Below are positions 11,232 through 23,429 of a stretch of 64,000 nucleotides of DNA, one piece after another (position 1 is the stretch's first letter; each line of letters starts with the position of its first letter). The notes under the pieces are model-generated. The model searched no databases. It had not been told where the DNA came from and was given only the letters and a program-made list of their open reading frames with translations. Origin of the DNA: Lepas anatifera (Eukaryota; Arthropoda; Thecostraca; Lepadidae); assembly GCA_034440635.1 (NCBI GenBank), contig JAOTON010001601.1:1-64000 (forward strand), read 5' to 3'. A program made the position numbers and the translations under genes.

Positions 11232-12218
11232 GTACCGGGCTGGTAGTGGGTATGCTGCAGATGAAGACATTCGCCACGCCGGCCGACGTAGGGGTGCGCT
11301 ACCGGCCAGCTCTGGTGCAAACCGGCCGGCAGGGGTTGCGCTAGAATTGGTGTGGTGTGGTGTGATGTGAGACTTGGTGTGATGTCGGCTTGTATGAGAA
11401 AAATATCGCGAAACAATGACAATCGGCTGAAAGTGGTTACAGTTCAGTCACTTGGGGAAACCATGGCATGGGCCGATCCAGCATTTCTCCAAAAGGGTCG
11501 GGTTTAAATCGCAGGAGCTTGGGTGCGAGGTCGCCCCAACGCCACCCATCCAGCAGTGTAACTTTGCATGCTTTTAGGGGTGCGCGAGCACCCCTAAAAC
11601 TTTTTGAAAGCGCTCCTAAACTTCCAAAAGCACCCCTAAAACTATCCTGCGACATTCTACTAGGACCTAGTGCCAGGATTATGTAGCAATTAAGTAAAAC
11701 GTGTAAGAGATTCGATGCTCTCTAGTAACTATTCATCTGGAGAGATCTTTCTAGCTTAAAAGATTGTTTAAGTGATATGGAGGTTTCATATAACCGCATG
11801 AGGTCATATTTAGACGTGGGAGTAACCATGGAAATTAGGTATCTGCCACTTTCGACCAAAGCCGAAAGAGTGCGTTTTCCAAAATGTTAACTGCCGTGTC
11901 GCCGTTGTCTCAGAAGCAGTATCATCGAGTGCAGCTAGACTCGACTCGTCGTGCAGCTGGATTCGTCGTTGCTTCCTTGATCATGTCTTTCAGAAAGTAA
12001 AAGATGTTCACCGCTGGACTTCTTTTCCAAAATGGCACGGTGTATGCTGCAATTTCGTCCTGAATTCATTAAGGCTGTATGTAGATCAGACCTGTCCATA
12101 GCTGCTATACGTAGCAAAGCAGGGTCAAAAAGGCAACATATGTTAGCTGTACATCTATTGAAACTTGTTAAGAAGGGGAGGGAAATCAGGGCCAATATCT
12201 GGGAAACGTAGCTTGCGC
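11232..12218. other. No gene recognised; contains a perfect 12-bp-arm hairpin
   Basis: TTTTAGGGGTGC at 11572-11583 pairs with GCACCCCTAAAA at 11588-11599 around a GCGA loop. Further 'agcacccctaaaac' words follow up to 11645, giving a small degenerate repeat. The remainder shows no coding or RNA signature. Confidence 0.6.
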
Positions 12219-12222
12219 TTAA

Positions 12223-12552
12223 CCCTCGCCCGTCCGAGAGGAGCATTGATGGTCTCCATAATGTTTTTTTAAGGATAGCGGGAAAACGGCGGCGCTACGT
12301 CACCGTGTTTTGCATATCTTCCTTGATCAATTCCTCATCTTTAAAAAAATTAACTTTAGTCATGTTAGGTCAGGTCATGAGGCCAATGCAAGTGACTTTA
12401 TCTAAAAAAATTACGATTTCATTTATGCAATAAGTATAGTAAAGTTAAGTAAAGTTATTTATACGTAAGAACACGTTTAACCTAGCAATCCGACGCTTTA
12501 CACCATAATGGACTGACAGTTTACACCATAATGGACCTACCGGGTGCTATGC
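12223..12552 (+). mobile_element. Left end of a TTAA/CCCTCGCCC AGGTCA element, truncated
   Basis: TTAA at 12219-12222 is followed by CCCTCGCCCGTCCGAGAGG and then 'ggatagcgggaaaacggcggcg', the standard left-end layout of the family (compare 37674 and the inverted right end at 41032). No matching right terminus precedes the next TTAA at 12553. Confidence 0.5.
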
Positions 12553-12556
12553 TTAA

Positions 12557-13299
12557 CCCTCGTCCTTGGGGGGTAGATTCGACGCCCCTTGTCCTTTTTC
12601 GCAATGACACAAAAACAGTTTGGTGTAGCCCAATGCTGCCTAGAAATTGTATAAGCTTTGACACATCTTGACCAAATTTCAAGTCAATGTCATGTCAGAT
12701 CACCGATTTATGACGTCATTTAAGACAATTTTTTCCTAAAAATAAGTATAAAAACACCGGGCGTTACTCGGCTGCTAGAAGATATAGATCAAGTTTCTAA
12801 ACAGTATTCGAAAGCTGCTGAAAAGGCAGTCTGGAATATGTCATCCATTTTGAGGTCAAGTCCATAACAAAGGCACCAGAGGTCAGCAAAGGTTACTGTT
12901 TTAGAAACTGTTGTTGACTATAACTTATGAACAGGACAAGATGCAGCAATGAATTTGGTATTATAGTGACGAGCATCACCCAAGGATTCGAATGATATGC
13001 GACCTGACCTTGAGCTTAACCTAAGGTTAAGCTCAACCTAAGCTTAACATAAGCTCAGACCTTGAGCTTAACCTAAGGCGGTCTAACCTAACCTTAGGTC
13101 AGACCTTGACCTATTGTCAAGGTTACGCGTGACCTTACAAGGCCATGCCACATATTGTGGAAATCTTTGCGTTAAGACAGACACATTGACACATTGGCCT
13201 TTATTTTAGGTCTATTGATTCCCGAATTATAAGGGATTTTCTAAATGTGTCATAATTTCACCATTTTGTGACCTCACAAGGTCACTAGTTAACCTAGGG
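12557..13299. mobile_element. TTAA-flanked AGGTCA-rich element, 743 bp
   Basis: TTAA at 12553-12556 is followed by CCCTCGTCCTTGGGG. The right side ends CTAGGG before TTAA at 13300-13303. The interior at 13008-13130 has alternating 'cttaacctaaggttaagc' palindromes and TGACCT/AGGTCA words. There is no coding frame. The CCCT termini plus TTAA fit a piggyBac-like MITE. Confidence 0.55.
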
Positions 13300-13643
13300 T
13301 TAAAAATTGTACATCGTCGGAGGGTTCAGGTCATGGGCAACACGCTGTGCCTTACCGCGTATTTCCACCTCTTTTAGATTTAAACGGTTGGGGGTCGAAT
13401 CGATCCCTGGTAGGGCGAGGAAGTAAACTACTTCCAGTAGGACAATGGTTAAAATGAATTCCTGTTCTCTTAATAAAAGTATATTGGGCCACCCCAAAGG
13501 TCCATCTTGGCATGTTTGATCTGTGGCCTCTGTAAGGTTATTTGGTACTATTTAAACCTTTTTCAGACCAATGACGGATCTAGGATTTCATTAAGGGAGG
13601 GGGCCCAGGCTCGGAGAGCGCCGAACCTGAGGGGCGCCAATTT

Positions 13644-14153
13644 CAGTGGCGGATCTAGCCGGTCGGTTTGGGAGGGGCAGACCAAAGTGGAAAATCAAAA
13701 ACAAAAAAAGTCACACAGTAAACAGCTGCGCTACCCATATCACTTGCCCGTTGAATTTTGGGTATTTGAGGCGAAAAGCTAAAAAAACGTCACGGGGTGA
13801 AAACTATGGGCTCGAGATACTTCTTCCCATCCAAGGCTGGCTATACTATGACTGGCTATACTATAACTGAGAATTATTTATATTTACTCCATGATTCTGA
13901 TTAAGGGCTGTGCCCGAATATATAATATTCAGTGTTTTTTACATTTCCGGATTCGAGGGGACAGGCCAGGGAACATCTTATCAACTTATGTTCTGTTTGA
14001 AGTTGAAAGTTGAAACACCAAAATCTTGCTTATAAACTAAAAAGGAGTAGGGAGAAAAAGGGGGTCGATCGCTTTGGGGGTCAAAAACATAGTTTTGCCA
14101 CGAGCTTTTCCGTTTGGGGAATGTCTTTTTTGCCCCCCCTGTATCCACCACTG
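13644..14153. mobile_element. Nested hAT-type element in copy A, 510 bp
   Basis: It starts with CAGTGGCGGATCTAGC and ends CACCACTG. The target duplication is GCCAATTT on the left (13636-13643) and GCCAAGTT on the right (14154-14161), 7 of 8. The identical insertion exists in copy B, so it entered before the unit was duplicated. Open frames inside it have no transposase motif. Confidence 0.85.
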
Positions 14154-14449
14154 GCCAAGTTACCACCCAAAACGTGGCCAGTGTCAATGAAAAACGCGTT
14201 TAAAAAAGGATTTGTAAATGCTTATTTTCATGAAAGCTTCCTCTTAGTGAGGACATGTTCACGTTTACCATCAAGCATATTTCGGGCCAGCTAACGACTG
14301 GCACCTTAGTAGAAAATGCTGAAAGCACCCACTGACACTAACTGAAGCACGATGAGCAAATAATACAGTTATCTTCGGTCATGGCGAAAACTGAGGTGTC
14401 GTATCCACCACCCCCACTTATCAAAGTTATCCTGGCTAACGGCTCCATA

Positions 14450-15200
14450 CTGAAATACCCGATTGACGCTAACCTGAGCCTCATAGGCCGCAGAACCTCT
14501 GCGGGCCTGGGCCCCTGAGTTTTTGGTGACTTCCCTGAGTTTATATCGAGTCCCCTCAGCTGATCTGGGACCGTTTTAGTTAACCAGGTCTTCACACTGA
14601 ACTTGAAACCTATTTGTCGCTGCTGAAGCCTATTAAGCTTTTCGGGGCCCTTTTATTGATATAGGGCCCCATCAACAGGTCCTGGGCCCTCTGAGCTAAA
14701 AGCTGAAGCTCTGAGCTCTGAGCTCCAAGCTGGATTAGTGTCCCTTAAGCTGGTCATTGTCCCCTGGGTTGGTATTGTTTTCGTTTAACTGATATAGATC
14801 CCTTCAGCTTGTTTGGGGCCCGTTGTGCGTATCTGGGCACTAGTTCGGCGAGGCACCCAGCTAGTCTGGCCCTATTAGTTTTATGGGCCTTCTGAGCTTC
14901 TGCAGGTTCCCCTCAGAGTGTCTGGGCCCAATGAGTTAAAAATTGGACCCCTGGGTTAGTTTTGGGTCCCTGAGCTTATTTAGAAACCGTTTAAATAGGT
15001 AGGCACCCCACGCTGGTCTTGAGAATCCTGTGTTGGCACTAAGGTCAAATGAGCTCGTCGGGTGCCCTTATCTAGACCCCATTAACTTGCACGGGCCCCT
15101 CAGCTGATTTTGGGGACCCAAAATCCCTTCTACCGGATTCCACCCACGCCAGATTTCCTGACTCCCTGAGGGCTCCTGGGGGCCATTGGGGATTTTCCTG
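14450..15200. repeat. Degenerate ~30-bp GGGCCC(C/T)-type array in copy A
   Basis: Recurring words such as 'tgggcccctgagtt', 'ggggcccttttattg' and 'cgggcccctcagctgatt' follow one another at roughly 25-35 bp. The array is too diverged for a reliable period. Its homologue in copy B is 23430-25360, interrupted there by a TTAA element. Confidence 0.6.
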
Positions 15201-15264
15201 CGATCAGCGCTGGGGTCCCTTCCCCGAGACAAAGCTTACAGCAAAGCTTCTGTCTATATACTCT

Positions 15265-16300
15265 AGCATCTGCCAGAGTTGAGCTAGAATCATTTTTAGG
15301 CACACTTCGCTTCCTCTCGTTACGGCGAATCATCAAATAATGCGTAATATGACTATACTAGGCCAAAACATAAAAATGACCTGACCTAAGGGTAGGTCAA
15401 GGTCACCATCTAGCTTAGCATAGTCAGTATGCATGTGAATCAAGTCACATTAGCAATAAAAATGGTATCAAAATACGGGTTTTATTAACATTTCCTGCGA
15501 AGCAATTGACCCAAGTCTTAAAACATGCTTAGGAAGCCCCAAATGAACTCTCAGATGTCTAAACTTGCAACATGAACCGATAAAGAGGCCTAGGATACTA
15601 TGATTTGGGGAATCCGAAGGTATTCCAAGCGGCGTCTGCAGACAGAGCAATTTTTCGGAAAATTTCCGTTTTACCCCATACATTTTCAATGGAGAGGTCA
15701 TGATTCGTACCTGTCCCTAGGTCATCCATGGGAAAAATCCCGGGATAAATCTATCAGTACTTTTTGGGCCCATTATATGGTACAAGTTTGAATTCGATAG
15801 ATTCACCCTTTTCTTACTTACGCCAACTTAAACATTTTTAGGTGTGAGTTCACTTGAACTGCACTGGTAACCTGACCTGAGATGACACAACATTAAATTT
15901 TGAGGGAAAGTTGCGGAATTGATCAATGATAAGGTGTGACAAGTACTGTGTCGCTTCGCGCCGACGTTTTTTAGTGCCACTGGGAGACCTCGAGGGTGTG
16001 TTCAAGCACCCCCAACGGGCCGGAACGGCGCTCGAATACTCTAGAAAAGGGCTGAGGCCAAAAGGGAAGGCTCTTAACAATGTCTGCAATTTTTGGGGTC
16101 AAGGTCCTTCAAGGTCATTGACCTATTACGGCACAACCCAACATATTAGGCCTAATTTACACTAGAACTAGCGCTGTGCCCAAGCTTACCAATGACCTTT
16201 GATCAAGCCTTGATCATCAAGGCCAGTGACCTTTAAAATTGACCTGTAACCTTGATCTAAACACTGAATAACCTTTACTTTGATGTAATAGCATACGTGA
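15265..16300. repeat. AGGTCA-rich block in copy A
   Basis: This block matches 32870-33600 over several hundred bases (shared words 'ctgccagagttgag', 'gacctgcactggt', 'gaaagttgcggaattgatca') and matches 25435-26480 in copy B. It belongs to the TTAA-element family but has no clean TTAA ends here, so it was probably captured by the giant element long ago. Confidence 0.65.
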
Positions 16301-16329
16301 TAATAGGTGTCGTAGCATTATGCAACGTC

Positions 16330-19300
16330 ATTTAAGGGCTGTCCAGGAGTACCTGTGCTCATCAGGGACACCTATGCTCTCTGGAGGGGTCTTTGCTTCG
16401 ATGAGGCACCTGTGCCACCCAGGGGCGCCTTCTGCTCCCCAATGGACACAACCTAGCTATCCAGGGGCATCTTTGCTGTTCTGCGGGTGCCTTTGATACC
16501 CAGTGCCCAAGGGGAGCCTTTTCTTATCCAGGTTCACCTTGGTATTTAGGGGCGTATTTTTATTCAAGGTAACCTATACTACCCAGTGGCGCCTACCTTA
16601 TGCAAGGGGCGCTTAGGCTATCCAGGGGGCGGCAATTTGCTATACATATGGCGCCCTTATGCTCTCCATGGGCACCTCATTCAGAGGGTGCCTCTGATAT
16701 TCAGGGGCGCTTATCCTATCAGCAGGGTACCTGTGCCATCTTGGGGCTATTTTTATGAAGGGACGCTGATGTTATTCAGGAATACCTACACCACTGTCGA
16801 GGGTCGCCTTTGCTACCCAGAGGCGCCTTTACTTCTTAGAAAGTTTGGCGCCCGTGCTTTAAGGAGTGCTTTGGCATCGATTGATTGCTCTATTATTGGG
16901 CTTAGGTGCGCGTGAACCTTGAGCTCATGTAGCGCCCATATTGTTGCTAAGGGACGCTTATGCTGTCACAGGGCGCCTTTACTATCCAGGGCCGCTGTTT
17001 TATTCAGGGCAGTCTGTTCTATCCACGGGCATCTGATATTTCGGGGGCGGTGCCTAGGTTATTCATGAGGCGGTTTTTTCACCACAGGGGCGCACTATTG
17101 CTTTCCAGGGGCGCCGTTACTGCCCAGGGGTGTTTTTCTATCCAGGGGCGCATATACTGTCTAGGTGTATTTCTCAATCACAGACATGATTGAAATACAT
17201 GCCCCTACGTTATCCTGGGGTGCTTTTTGTCTCCGGTGAGGCGCTATTTTTCTCTTCCGGGCACCAGTTTATCCAAAGGCACCTATGCTGTCCAGGGAAC
17301 CTTTGTTATCTGGGGCTGCGTTCGCTGTTAAGGGGGCACCTTTGCTACCCAAAGGGAGCATTTTACTTTAATGGAGTGCCTATTTCCATCTAAGGGGCGC
17401 ATATGCTGTCTTGGAGCGCCTTTGCAAACATGGGGCGCACTTTTCTATCCAGGTGCGCCTTTGCACTTGAGGGGGCGTCTCTGCAATCCAGGAGGAGCCC
17501 AAAATAGATGGAGAATAAAAATTATGAAATAAGGCGCTAGAACACTGAAATAAAGTGCCTAGTTATCAGAAAGAGGCGCTCATCTGCTGAGCGGGGAGGA
17601 CTGCTGGTTGGTGAGGGCAGCGTTCTCGGAAGTGGGGCGCACATACTGAAAAGGGCACCCGGTTGCAGCAATGGAGCACTAAGCCTTCAGTTATAGGTTA
17701 ATGAAATGTGGTGAAAGGCAGTCCATGCTCAAATTGAGCGCTTGAGCCCTGTAACAGAGCCAGCGACTGTCGGACAGGTGTGCCAAACCATAGACAGTAG
17801 GGCAGCTGAAGATGGAAAGGGACACCTATGATATCCTGGGGGCGCCTGTACTCTCAGGTGAGGCGCTTGTTTTCTTTCTCAGGCGCCTAGTTCATCCATG
17901 GCCGCCTATGCTGTCCAGATCATCTATTTCAAGAAGGGTTAATCTTGCTGTCCAGGGGCGCCTTTGCTATCCAAGGGCGCATATGATATCTGTAGGGCGT
18001 TTTATGCAGAGGGCGCGTAGGCTGTTCAAGGGCGCCGTCCTAAACAAAGGCCGCCTTTCACTTCCCTGAAGTGCCTATTTCTATGTAAGGGTGCATATAT
18101 TATCTAGGAGTGCTCTTGATATACGGAGACGCCTTTTTGTCCAGCAGCGCCTTTGCTCTTGAGGGGCGCTGCTCCAATCCAGGGTAGCTGAAGATGGATA
18201 AGGGACATCTATGTTATACACGGGGGGTCTGTACTTTCCAATAGGGCGCTCATTTTCCTTTTCAGGCACCTAGTTTATCTGGGGAGAGCCTAGGCTATCC
18301 AAAGGCGCCTTTACTATCGAAGGGGTGCCTTCCTAGGGGCGCCTTTGCTGTCCAAAGCACTTGTGTCCAGGGTTGTCTTTGCTGTCCAGTGGCACCTTTG
18401 CTATCCAAAAGTGCATATGATATCCGTGGGCGCTTTATCCAGTGGGCGCCTGGACTACCAAAGGGCACTTTTTCTATCCAAGGATTGTATTTGTTTTCCT
18501 GAAGTGCCTATTTCTATCTAAGGGGCTCCTATTCTGTCCAGGGCGCCTATGTTTCCCAGATTTGCCTTTGCTGTCCAGGGACGCCTTTGCTATCCAAGGG
18601 CACCTTTCTTAACCAAGGGGCGCATTTTGCTTTCCTGGAGCGCCTATTTCTATCTAAGGGGCACATATATTATCTAGGAGCGCCTTTGGTACCAGGAGGC
18701 GGTTTTTTGTCCAGGGGCGCCTTTGCTCTCGGGGGCGCTGCTCCAATCCAGGGAAGCTGAAGGTGGATAAGGGACATCTATCTTATACAGAGGGAGCCTG
18801 TACTTCCCAGTGGGGCGCTTGTTTTTCTTCTCGGGCTCCTAGTTTATCCGGGTTGCGCCTAGGCTATCCAAAGGCGGCTTTTCTATCCAAGGGGTGCTTT
18901 CCTAGGGGTGTCTTTGCTACCCAGGGGCGCCTTTGCTGCCCACAGCACTTGTGTTATCCAGGGTTGTCTTTGCTGCCCAGGGGCGCCTTTGCTATCCAAT
19001 GGTGCATACGACATCCATAGGGCACTTTTTCCAGTGGGCGCCTAGGCTATCAAAGGGCGCCTTTTCTACCCAAGGTGAGCATTTTATTTTCCTAAAGCGC
19101 CTATTTCTATCTAAGCGGCGCTTATGCTGTCCAGGGCACTTATGTTACCAAGATTTGCCTTTGCTGCCCAGGGGCGTCTTTCCTAGAACAGAGCGCATAT
19201 GATATCTGTAGGGTGCTTCATCCAGGGGGCGCCTAGGCTATCCAAAGGCGGCTTTTCTATCGAAGGGGTGCCGTCCTAGGGGCGCCTTTGCTACCCAGGG

Positions 19301-19648
19301 GCGCCTTTGCTGTTCACAGTACTTGTGTCATCCAGGGTTGTCTTTGCTGTCCAGGGGCGCTTTTGCTATCCAAGGGTGCATATGAAATCCGTAGGACGCT
19401 TTTTCCAGTGGGCACCTAGGCTATCAAAGGGCGCCTTTTTCTACCTAAGGTGAGCATTTTATATTCTTAAAGCGCCTATTTCTATCTAAGGGGCGCTTAT
19501 GCTGTCCAGTTCACCTATGTTACCAAGATTTGCCTTTGCTGCCCAGGGGCGCCTTTCCTAGCCAAGAGCGCATATGATATCCGTAGGGCGCTTCATCCAG
19601 GGGGCGCCTAGGCTACCCAGAGGCACTTCATCCAGGGGGCGCCTGGGC
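16330..19648. repeat. GGGCGCC minisatellite, copy A
   Basis: Subunits of about 19-20 bp follow the pattern GGGCGCCTTTGCTATCCAA with extensive variation. Because 20 is not a multiple of 3, each strand shows staggered stop-poor frames rich in words like RLCYP and GAFAIQG. These are artefacts of the repeat. One complete 375-bp higher-order period runs from 19164 to 19538. Confidence 0.9.
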
Positions 19649-20017
19649 TACTCAGGCAGAGGAGGAAAAAATGTCTCGACTGTCTCCTACCAACTTTTTG
19701 CAGGCACGATCTGTCTCCTCGACATTTTTGTAAATATCCTGCACATTTACATCAAAATTAGCGATCATAAGACGGCAGAGAACATGTTAATTCTTCAGGC
19801 ATGAAATTTGATACTACTGGTCAAATTTGCTTTCAAAATATCACACAGTGTTCTGAACTCTTCAGACACTTACCCCAAAACCGTACTGTGTTGCTACAAG
19901 GGACAGCGACTGCAGACTAAGCCCATTGCACCACAAACAATGGCAGCAATGCAGCTTTAAAAAAATTGCTGTTTGTGTCGTTGACTGGTTTTGTGTGTGC
20001 CCTAACTCATGTTGGTG

Positions 20018-20283
20018 CATAGGCGGATCCAGGGGGGGCAAGGGGGCACGTGCCCCCCGATCGACCCTCGGCGCCCCCTGAAAGGTCGATGGCGCCCCCT
20101 GAAATGTCGCTTCCCACCCCCCCCAGGATGCGAAAGTCGGCGCCCACCGATAGGATTTGGCGCCCACCTGATAGCTTTTGCCGGTCATAAGTGGCGCCCC
20201 CCTGGTCCGGATGGCGCCCCCGGTCCGGATGGCGCCCCCCGGGAAGTTGCCCCCCCCGATCGGCAATCCTGGATCCGCCTATG
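20018..20283. mobile_element. hAT-type MITE, 266 bp, perfect 8-bp TSD
   Basis: TGTTGGTG flanks it at 20010-20017 and 20284-20291. It starts CATAGGCGGATCCAGG and ends GGATCCGCCTATG. The interior is a run of 'ggcgccccctgaaa' and 'ggcgcccccggtccgg' words, homologous in inverted orientation to 10779-11014. It is non-coding and nested inside the 2.5-kb hAT element. Confidence 0.92.
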
Positions 20284-20308
20284 TGTTGGTGAGTACAAAA
20301 AAATGTTT

Positions 20309-20364
20309 AGTAGCAGAGGCAGTGACTACCAGAATTAGTAGCAGAGGCAGTGACTACCAGAATT
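20309..20364 (+). repeat. Exact 28-bp tandem duplication
   Basis: The 28-bp unit beginning 'agtagcagaggcagtgac' occurs twice in direct succession. A diverged relative is at about 20608-20640. Confidence 0.9.
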
Positions 20365-22165
20365 AAACTGGGGCAGTGAATCTCTTTTCTAGAATTAAAC
20401 AGGCGCATTAAATCAATCTTTCATATAATCTAAATCCAAACAGCCCCTTCAAGTATAGCAAACATGGTATGACACAATATTTGGGTGCAACATGACTTTG
20501 AAAAGCAGTGGGTTCAAACTGTAAAAGAAGCTTTCACTTTTTCATCAATGTGTGCCCCTGGTTGATTCTAAGGTGAAGAATTTATCTTGTTGAGCAGAGA
20601 AAATATTGATTGGCAGAGGCACTGACTGCCAGAATTAAGCTGGTGCAGTGAATTCATTCTTCACATCAGCTATATCGAATTTATTCTAAATAGAAGTGCC
20701 CATCAAATATGTCAAACATGTCTCAACAAAATATTTGTGCTGAATGACTGAACATTAATGCTCTCCAACTGAGATGCCTTCAATTTTTTCATCTCAATCC
20801 AGGTAAATATCATCTTTATAAATACCCCTTCTGAACAGACAAGGATACTGATTTATTTCTAGACAGTTTCTACTCCTATACCTACTGATCAAACATGAAG
20901 TTACAGCTTTAGTTGGGGGATAAAGGAGTGCCTCTGGGAGGTCATGGCCTAATTATGCTTGCCTTCTAGATCCTTGCCTAGTAGATACAGTAGGCTAGAT
21001 AAGTCACACTAGCTTTGCAGAAAAATTGTACCACCACACAACAAACTAGGGAAGTGAAATGCACTGACCCTTCCCTTAAGGAGAAAAATACAGAACTAAT
21101 ATTTTTTATCTTCCCTGAATTTTCCCTTTTCTAAAATTTCTTTGTTTTGTTTTGGCTCTCTCTTATCACCCTTTTCCCCAATCCTTGCACCAGCGACCAA
21201 TTTATATTCCAAAAATTTCACAACTCACACTGGTCTTGGCACATACACACATACACAGGGTCTGGTTAACGGTGCCAAACTTTGCAGACTGGCTGATTAC
21301 TTTGGGACTATTCAAGCTGTAGAAGAGAACTGGTTTATGGAATAAAAAACAAATACCAATCACGCCTTTGTCCAGAATTAGATGGCATTACTATAAGTGA
21401 ATAGTTAGATGTCCATTTTATTGAAATGTATTTCATAGAAATGATACATCACCTGAATCAGGAGAATGTGCTTACTCTGCTCTTACATAAAATCAAGTGG
21501 ATTCCAGAACAAAAGCAAGGCAAGCAGCATGAAGTAGATGAATGTGCTACTTTTGCTAGATGAAAGTTGCTTCTTCGTGCAATTAATAATTTACTTATTA
21601 CAGCAGCACAGCACATACCTACATTTTCACTCAGGTATCTAATCCTACGTACCTAGGTAATCTTCCATATGCTATTTTGAAGAACTAGCCAGCACCTACA
21701 AGTTGTTTTCTATTTTTCAATCTTGCTCAGCTTGCTTATAGGCAGTAATCCAGGATTCCCAATGACCACCAGAACCAAAAGCAGCATTGGCAAGTTTTAC
21801 AGGAAAATATTTGCCTTCCATTTCAGCAAAATACTCATAATTGTGTAGCTTGTTAGATCAATTACAATAAACCTACCGGAGGGTTTTTTTAAGGAAACCT
21901 CTCCCGGTATTTCAAGGTGCAAATCTATGGTCCACTGGAGCCCATTAAAAGTGCAAATATTAGGTGCTACGTTACTAAATAAGATGGTGTTGTAGTTTGA
22001 GGGAAGAAAGTAGGCAGAGAAACAAAGAGTGACCTGTGGGTAGTGTTCCTCCAATTACCTGTACATTTCATATACTTTATATTGTCCAGCTGTCTCCTCC
22101 AATGCTTAGAATCTGTCTCCTACCATACGTCCAGAAAGACAAGGTTTTCCACCTCTGTACTCAGG

Positions 22166-22508
22166 GGTGTATTAGTTCCCCATGGCGCAATCTTGCTATC
22201 TAGTGGCGCCTTTTTTGGCGGGGCGCTTTTGTTAGCTTTCTAAATTTCATCTTCAACATTTTACTGGGGCGCAAAGTACCAGTAAAGGCGTCTAGTGTTT
22301 GGGCAGGCGCGCTTTGCCATGGTTTTAAGGAGTATGTGTTAATTCAAGTGGAATGAGTGGTATCTACCACCTTGGCGCACGAAATGGGTACAGGTGCGCC
22401 ACTCATATCGCCACTCATATCGGGCGCATTCGGCGCCCGATATGACTTAAGCTATACTGGGGCGCTTCGGAGCTAAGGGGGGGCGGGCCCCTGGCTCCCC
22501 CTTGGATC
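22166..22508. repeat. Right subterminal region of copy A with hairpin
   Basis: Homologous to 30110-30445. The hairpin at 22416-22444 has arms CATATCGGGCGC and GCGCCCGATATG with one imperfect base near the loop. The terminus stops at 'cttggatc' and passes straight into copy B at 22509. Confidence 0.8.
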
Positions 22509-22595
22509 CAGTGACGGATCTAGGATTTCGTTAAGGGGGGGGCAGGCTCGGAGGGCGCCGAACCTGGGGGCGCCGAACCTGAGGGGCGCCAATTT

Positions 22596-23104
22596 CAGTG
22601 GCGGATCTAGCCGGTCGGTTTGGGAGGGGCAAACCAAAGTCGAAAAGCAAAAAAAAACGTCACGCAGTAAAAAGTTGCGCTACCAATATCACTTGCCGGT
22701 AGAATTTTGGGTTTGAGGCGAAAAGCTAAAAAAACGTCACGAGGTGAAAAAAAACTATGGGCTCGAGATACTTCTCCCTATCCAAGGCTGGCTATACTAT
22801 GACTGGCTATATTCTAACTGAGAATTATTAATATTTACTCCATGATTCTGATGAAGGGCTTTGCCCGAATATATAATCTTCAGTGTTTTTTACATTTCCG
22901 GATTCGAGGGGACAGGCCAGGGAACATCTTATCAACTTATGTTCTGTTTGAAGTTGAGAGTTGAAACACCAAAATCTTGCTTATAAACTAAAAAGGAGTA
23001 GGGGAAAAAGGAGGTCGATCGCTTTGGGGGTCAAAAACATAGTGTTGCCCCGAGCTTTTCCGTTTAGGGGAATGCCTTTTTGCCCCCCCTTGGATCCGCC
23101 ACTG
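22596..23104. mobile_element. Nested hAT-type element in copy B, 509 bp, perfect 8-bp TSD
   Basis: GCCAATTT is duplicated at 22588-22595 and 23105-23112. The ends are CAGTGGCGGATCTAGC and, inverted, CAGTGGCGGATCCAAG. It is orthologous to 13644-14153 in copy A. Confidence 0.9.
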
Positions 23105-23429
23105 GCCAATTTCCCACCCAAAAGGCGGCCAGTGTCAATGTAAAACGAGTTTAAAAAAGGATTTGTAAATGCTTATTTTCATGAAAGCTTCCTCTTAGTG
23201 AGGACGTGTTCACGTTTACCATCAAGCATTTTCGGGCCAGCTAACGACTGGCACCTTGGTAGAAAATGCTGAAGGCACCCACTGACACTAACTGAAGCAC
23301 GATGAGCAAATAATACAGTTATATTCGGTCATGGCGAAAACTGGGGTGTCGTATCCACCACCTCCACTTATCATAGTTGTCTTGGCCAACTGCTCCATAC
23401 TGAAATAGCCGATTGACGCTAACCTGAGC

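Larger units (their letters stand above)
19657..22157. mobile_element. hAT-type non-autonomous element in copy A, 2.5 kb, perfect 8-bp TSD
   Basis: TACTCAGG is duplicated at 19649-19656 and 22158-22165. The ends are CAGAGGAGGAAAA and, inverted, CAGAGGTGGAAAA. Copy B has the uninterrupted site 'ctactcaggggtgca' at 30102, so this insertion post-dates the unit duplication or was absent from the B template. The element has no transposase frame and itself hosts a 266-bp MITE. Confidence 0.88.

Noticed and set aside
16586..19804. Many stop-poor frames rich in 'GAFAIQGRLCYP' words across the GGGCGCC arrays (also 26657-30380)
   Set aside because: They come from a ~20-bp repeat that has few stops. 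The frame changes with every unit, there is no consistent start or splice structure, and the same words appear in overlapping frames. They are not protein genes.
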